Assembly (NCBI GenBank): GCA_000969725.1
Contig: JXSR01S072569.1
Strand: one strand, 5' to 3'
Source of the DNA: Ophiothrix spiculata
Taxonomy: Eukaryota > Echinodermata > Ophiuroidea > Amphilepidida > Ophiotrichidae
Length of the DNA stretch: 20,976 bases
Shown here: positions 15,932-20,976 of the stretch, one piece after another
Layout of the letters: the number at the start of each line of letters is the position of its first letter
How positions within the stretch are numbered: position 1 is the stretch's first letter
Position numbers and translations under genes: made by a program
The notes under the pieces: generated by a model
The model's database searches: none
What the model was told of the DNA's origin: nothing
The model's input: the letters and a program-made list of their open reading frames with translations, nothing else

Positions 15932-17977
15932 TTATTCCTCGTGGATATGTGACCCTTTTCTATCTGTTTTCTTCTCTAAATTATTGTCGTAGTCATTGGT
16001 TGTTGCACAGTTAAGAAACAAACAATTAAACAAATATATGTTTAGAGCGTTAGTACTTGCCCCATTAAATGTTTTTAGTAAAGTAAGACTAATTTTCGTT
16101 CTCATGAATACCTCCATCGCTAAATGCTTGAGGGAAGCGCAGTCGTTATCTATTCAATAATCATACTTGCATAAATGCATTTAATACAATATACGGTATA
16201 TAAACACGTGTTAGGATCACATATTGAATAAGACTTTCACCATTACGGAATGATATGCGGACGATTGTGTTAATGCAAGCTAGGTGGATTATGATGCCGT
16301 GCAGTTTTAAAAGAGGATTGGGTAATAAATACTTAACAGCGTTATCATTGCACAATGAAGAAATATATGCGCGTGTAATTAAACGCTCATGCCTGAGGTA
16401 TACTTAATCAAAATATGTTGTTGTCTTTTAACTGATTTATATACGTCAAAAAATACTTATATTTTATTTAATATTTGCAAGGAGGGATCAATTCAACAAA
16501 CTCTTCCAACAAATCAGGACGTAAGCTCGACAATTTAAACATGACAAAAAGCTACGGGTGTAGCGTGGAAAACAGAATCAATGATTTTTCGTTTTTATCA
16601 AAAGGAGATGTAGTTTTACTAATCAGTACAAATATATACCTTTTACACAATCTTTTATTAAATTGTTAGTGGATAAAAACTAATTGTTTGCTTGTATCAC
16701 TTTTAAAGGACACATAAATAAATATCACTCCAATATAGACTCAAAAAATCAAAGTATAATATTGCTCGTAATCATATTGCACGTAAATATGCGACTTGCC
16801 GAAGCTGAAACAAATGAAGGCGATAATTATAATCAAACATAATCAAAAAATCATTTAAAGCCAAAGTATGTGCTAATTTGTTTATTACGGCTAAAACAAG
16901 TTGTGAGACACACGAGCGACTAGCAGAAAGTGATTAAACAAACACATTTTAGTGATCTTAGTCAATGTCACCAAAAGATAAAAAAATGCAATTATAAACA
17001 CCTTGTGCGTGATTTTAAAAATCATCCATGCATTAAATACATGTGCAACACGATTGGATCAAGTCATGTAGACATAAAAAGCGTCATGTACGTACCTCTA
17101 AATACAAACATCAATGTATAAAACATAGCAATGCTAGTTAATACTATATTTTGACTATATGCGTTAATATGTGGTAGAGTGGCTTCTTATTTGCAAAGGG
17201 TCTCACCGTAAATAACTCCTCAAGTATGATTTTCGTGTACTCACTTTTTATCATAATGTTTCCAGAACACTCATATTTCCAAATACGGATATTTCATTAA
17301 TATCACGCTTCTGATAAAAATGTGAATTTAAAAAAAAAATATCTTAAATTACAAATCAAATTAGAAACTTAGATCAAACCTAAGGTGATAAATCTTTTAC
17401 ATTGTAAATTCATACGTCGAATACGAGACATCAAATAGTTTGATCTATCTCTGACGTGTCAATGCAAATTGAAATCGTAAGAGTGTTGCCTTAACAGAAA
17501 TGTGAAGTAGCATATCAAACCGATAATTTTCATGGAGGTCATTCTTTTTAGCTAAACATTTTAATCTCTAGTTGCTTCGCAACCTGCTTGCAGAAAAGAG
17601 CTTTAAAAGATAAAATAATTCAAAAGGATGATGATTAAATTGGCAAGAAGGCAAGTGAATCGATTGCGTGTTCAAAGCATTAATGCTCTTGAATGATAAA
17701 CGTGTTGTATATAATAACTCTTGAGCAGGTTGCATGCTAAATTGCACTGAATAAAATGGGTTTCAGATCCAGAGGCAAAAGCATCTTAAAGTCAGAGGAG
17801 TCGTTAAAGTTATTCATAATGAAATGCAAATTCACCCATGTCTTTATTAGTATGCAAAATGGTAAACGTTTGTTGCAGATGGGTTTGTTGTGTATCATGG
17901 CATCAGCCTGTCATATGTATGCAAGATAATTAACAATGAAATAATGTTGTGATACTTTGTGCTAGATGCAAGTAGGG
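15932..17977. other. Non-coding, no feature recognised
   Basis: Two kilobases of AT-rich DNA. The several 60-64 codon frames (for example 16475-16669 and 16930-17121, plus) mostly lack an ATG at their start, are compositionally random and match no family I know. No inverted or tandem repeat was found by eye, and no tRNA-like motif. Confidence 0.5.
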
Positions 17978-18108
17978 TGACGTTGTTTGTGTGTGGGGTG
18001 ACATGTGGTTGCAGGGGTGCGGATGGGTGTGTTCGGATTTGTGATGTGGGTTTTGTTTGTGTCTGGGGAATATGTGTTGGGGTGTGTGGGAGGGTGTGTG
18101 TTTTGCTT
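17978..18108. repeat. GT-rich low-complexity tract
   Basis: The plus strand is dominated by G and T (runs such as GTGTGTGGGG, GGGTGTG and GGGGTGTGTGGGAGGG) over about 130 bp. It is a degenerate (GT)n/(GGGT)n tract. It creates shadow frames: Val/Gly/Cys-rich on plus and Thr/Pro/His-rich on minus (part of the 138-codon frame 17962-18378). Several GGG/GGGG runs could support G-quadruplex formation. Confidence 0.8.
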
Positions 18109-18586
18109 GCTAAAATTCTTTCGATGCTTATAGTCATATAATTCATCATACTTTGTAGAGATAAGCATTATTATACGATTATAGAGGTTGAAGCGACTTA
18201 AGTAAAGTCCAAATGAGAGAAATAGTTGCGTACATGTCTGTTGGTAAAAAAGGAAAACAAAATCATATACAGATTGAATGAAATATTGTAAATCACTGAT
18301 GAATGTCATTAGGCAAATATTGTGTTTCAACTTAAACCACTGCCTCATGGTTATGAAGTTCTCGTATAATCGGCACACTTGGAAATGTTGATCGTGAGTA
18401 GCTTCACCATTTGTAAATTAACCTATTTCTAACTGCACGAAGTCCTCGTTAACTGTCTAGCTTTAGAAGATTAAATGTTAATCATGCATTATGACCAATT
18501 CTTTAGCCGCATACGTATACAGTATATTTTTGTAACCTCTACTATTAAATACTTTTATATTTTACTTCTACATTATTCAAGACATA
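18109..18586. other. Non-coding, no feature recognised
   Basis: AT-rich spacer. A minus-strand open frame crosses it into the GT-rich tract, but its aromatic-rich then Thr/Pro-rich composition reflects local base composition. I do not call a gene. Confidence 0.5.
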
Positions 18587-19021
18587 TGTGACCCGTCATA
18601 TCGAAAGGTACCTTAAGGGTCCCAAAATGAAAATTATTTTTTTGGTCTCATCTGAAAGATTATATTTTAAGCTTCAAAAAGACACCTTGCTTTTGGGTAT
18701 TGGATGTTTGATTGTAAAGTTACATCCAAATTGGTAAAAGGCACCGGGCTGATTCAGAAAACTATAGTTCTGAGAAAATCGAGTTTAAAGTTTATTTTAT
18801 GAATGGAAAAATGATTTTTATCTCGGTTTTTGAAACAATTGTTTTATGTTTTGGATGTTGGAACCTGATTAATATGATAGAATACACTTCAAAGGTAACC
18901 TTTCTGATGAAATTAGAAATTCGACCTTGGACGTGATTTTTGACTATGCTCAGCTTCAATGGCCCGTATCTCGTAATTTGCTATGCCGGTATTAAGGTAC
19001 CTTTAGATATGACGGGACACA
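18587..19021 (+). mobile_element. 435 bp TIR element, multi-copy family
   Basis: The left end TGTGACCCGTCATATCGAAA is mirrored by the right end, which in reverse complement reads TGTGTCCCGTCATATCTAAA. Both continue AGGTACCTTAA, giving a ~31 bp inverted repeat with two mismatches. TA sits directly outside both ends, within a symmetrical ACATATGTG context, so the exact boundary is ambiguous by a few bases. No transposase frame. Degraded relatives lie at ~9550-9740 (same orientation), ~10535-10610 and ~20580-20690 (opposite orientation), marking a family active repeatedly here. A Tc1/mariner-type TA target is plausible but not proven. Confidence 0.82.
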
Positions 19022-20104
19022 TATGTTATTAAAAAAACACTACTTACAAGAGATCTGATGAAAGGATTAAAATTACAAAATTTAAAACATCGAGGCTTCT
19101 TTTCTAGTTATCTATTTATCAGATTTACCTGAAGAATTACCTTATCTACAATGTATCAATTGATAACTTGCCTTCCTTGTGTTGCAAAATTTTAAATATG
19201 CACTTGTCCCTAGGTGGCAGATGGTCGATAGTGACGAGTATAGTATTTTTTTCATTTGCATTTCAAATACGAAAACTAAGTACACTTCTTCCCAAACTCT
19301 GGTTGCTTTTATTGCAAGGCGTAGCGAAAGTATTTTTAGAGATAAAGATAAACTTGTGTAAAATATTTTGTTGCCATGTATTCAAAAACGTCATTAAAAG
19401 ATTACAGATAGTAGATGCGTTGAGGATCAGTAATGAGAAATTATGACAACCAAAAATAAATATTGAAATTACACCCGAAGAAAATTAAGCAAATACTTAT
19501 AAAGATTTTGTGTTATGTTTGAGCAAATGTAAAGCCCATTGTAGTGTACTTTGTAATTGCAAATGGAGTACTTTGAACGAAACCTCTTAGCAACAACATT
19601 CATGCATTTCACAAGATGCATATTTATAGTGGATCTTTTAAATTGATTTCTAACAGCGATTTACGCACGTACTCTACCTTGTAAATAAGTAATATAAAAC
19701 CATCCTCCTTGTATTTTGAATGTAGTATTTTGGACAAGTGTAGTTCTAGAACCGGATGTCTAAAAAAACAAAACCAATCTTTGCGTGGAATATCTAAGAT
19801 TAATGGACAGTCAAAATATATATATAAAGGTTGTTTCAATTGGTATAACAAAAGTTAGGTTACTGTATTTTGTCTGGTCCAATCTAATGATTATAAGCCA
19901 TAAAGCAGATGTGTTTCTGAATGGATTAAAAATTGGTCTTTTTCGAAAAATGCTTAAATCTGCCTTTTTTTTTCCATCAAATCTTGAAATTGGACCTGAA
20001 AATTTTGCATCTAAATAATTGACAAAGCATAACTTGTTTTCTTGCAATATTGATTGAAATGAAGTAAGTTTTATATCTAATATTTAAGTCTGTTTCATTG
20101 AGTA
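19022..20104. other. Non-coding, no feature recognised
   Basis: AT-rich. The frames at 19168-19446 (plus), 19624-19851 (minus) and 19785-20047 (overlapping on both strands) are not recognisable, and mutual antisense overlap argues against them. GTTCTAGAAC at ~19742 is a short palindrome. Nothing else noted. Confidence 0.5.
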
Positions 20105-20118
20105 TAAAATGACACCTT
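20105..20118 (-). repeat. Inverted copy of AAGGTGTCATTTTA
   Basis: Reverse complement of the 14-mer found at 10542 and 20613. With the 20613 copy it forms an inverted pair about 500 bp apart that could be the ends of an old element, but pairing beyond ~15 bases is weak. Confidence 0.5.
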
Positions 20119-20579
20119 GAAATATTTTAAGACCATCCGAAAAGCCAAGAACTTCACACGCAAAGATTGTAATTTTTCTTGGACACACTGAACTTGAATT
20201 TACTTAGGTATGAACATCCACGTATCTGCGCAACGTTACGTATTGATGGTAATTGTTTTAACTCTCCTATTAAATGTACGTGCATTGTATATTTAATTTG
20301 ACTTGAGCTTTACACATTAGCTGCCTTCGACAACGCCTCATTTTCATAAAAACATTATGTTATCGACAAATGTAACCCGTGTACGTTGTCAGTAGTGTGA
20401 CATGCTTCGAGTTATTGATGTATGAATCACATGAAACGAATTAAACACCTGCACCGTATCTAAATACGATACAACTATGTATCTATGTATTTCATTCAAT
20501 CAATACCTGCCATCCATCTATATGTGATGACTCACCCCGAAAAGAAAATAATAAGAATTTCCAACAGATTTTATGTTGT

Positions 20580-20690
20580 AAAATTTGATTACTTTGATCA
20601 ATTTCAATAATTAAGGTGTCATTTTAAAGCTTAGAAAATGCTATAACAGATGAAATGATACAATCAAAATTGATTTCATTGGCAAAGTCT
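20580..20690 (-). mobile_element. Degraded reverse copy of 18587-19021 family
   Basis: AAGGTGTCATTTTAAAGCTTAGAAAATG...CAGATGAAATGA here aligns with the reverse complement of the 18587-19021 interior (AAGGTGTCTTTTTGAAGCTTAAAATATAATCTTTCAGATGAGA), followed by a shared ATTT.CATT block. About 70-75 percent by eye over ~75 bases. The terminal repeats were not found. Confidence 0.55.
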
Positions 20691-20755
20691 CCCCTTTAAT
20701 AAATAAGTTGCCCGTAAGAACATTGGTACTTCAAGAAATCAGTTGTGTCCTTTTA

Positions 20756-20976
20756 CGAGGGTCATTCAAAAAGTTCTACCTGTTGTATCATATCTTTTGG
20801 TGTTTTTAAAGTAGCTATTTGAAAATTGACACAAATATAGCTCATGATGTTGACTACATGTGGTTTAAAATCAATATCGATACCTTTTCTAGATTTTTGC
20901 AGGTGATCTGAAAACCACAGTAACATTTGATACACCGGAAACGGTGAAATATCATATGACATTGCACCTGAAATTA
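20756..20976 (+). mobile_element. Mariner-like element, cut by window edge
   Basis: CGAGGGTCATTCAAAAAGTT immediately follows TA (20754-20755). It resembles the mariner-type end at 5302/5895 (CGAGGG...ATCAAAAAGTT) and terminal repeats of animal mariner-like elements. The 220 bp to the window end would be the element's untranslated left part; a transposase, if present, would start beyond the window. The minus-strand frame 20762-20962 ends inside the terminal repeat, does not look like a transposase C-terminus and is not called. The opposite end is needed to confirm the element. Confidence 0.6.

Noticed and set aside
17962..18378. 138-codon minus-strand frame, second longest in the window
   Set aside because: Its C-terminal half is a Thr/Pro/His translation of the GT-rich tract, and its first half has no family resemblance.
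20762..20962. Minus-strand 66-codon frame as a mariner transposase C-terminus
   Set aside because: It ends in the terminal repeat, but I see no catalytic or C-terminal mariner motif. The terminal repeat orientation suggests coding would run plus-ward beyond the window.

Overview
The window looks like nuclear DNA of an aquatic invertebrate animal. It is AT-rich, almost entirely non-coding, crowded with short inverted-repeat transposon relics, and carries one clear animal-type small GTPase gene. The motif-rich repeats (AAAATGGCCGCC, CAGCGCCCTCTA) resemble those common in marine invertebrate genomes. A mollusc would fit, but the sequence alone does not prove the phylum. There is no bacterial gene organisation, operon, CRISPR array or rRNA.

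Region 1-6700 has no recognisable host gene. It holds a ~3.8 kb foldback structure (1057-4874). Its two arms are diverged reverse complements, and each contains a tandem array of ~183 bp units rich in ATGGC/GCCAT motifs. Next comes a 594 bp TA-flanked mariner-type element (5302-5895) that still has a short vestige resembling a mariner transposase N-terminus.

Region 6700-8700 contains the only convincing protein-coding gene: an uninterrupted 230-codon reading frame (7266-7958) for a RASL10-like Ras-family GTPase with a C-terminal CTIM prenylation box. A string of very short upstream reading frames precedes its ATG, ending in a start-stop ATGTAA. A weak TATA/Inr pair lies ~450 bp upstream.

Region 8700-15200 is a patchwork of small inverted-repeat elements: a TTAA-flanked hairpin element (8720-9041), a PIF/Harbinger-like element with TTA duplication (11352-11505), a foldback insertion carrying paired FOXO-type palindromes (12106-12333) and a TTAA/CCCTCG piggyBac-like element (14329-14590). 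It also has a diverged tandem duplication (10678-10947 versus 11929-12450), whose second copy was split by the 12106-12333 insertion. An exact 34 bp direct repeat and a possible tRNA-derived SINE head lie nearby.

Region 15200-20976 has a second tRNA-like head (15582-15660), a very well-paired ~120 nt hairpin (15811-15930), a GT-rich tract, a 435 bp inverted-repeat element (18587-19021) with degraded relatives at ~9550-9740, ~10535-10610 and ~20580-20690, and, at the right edge, the start of a mariner-type element (20756 to the window end). The genes do not form a pathway; the window is one host gene in a transposon graveyard.
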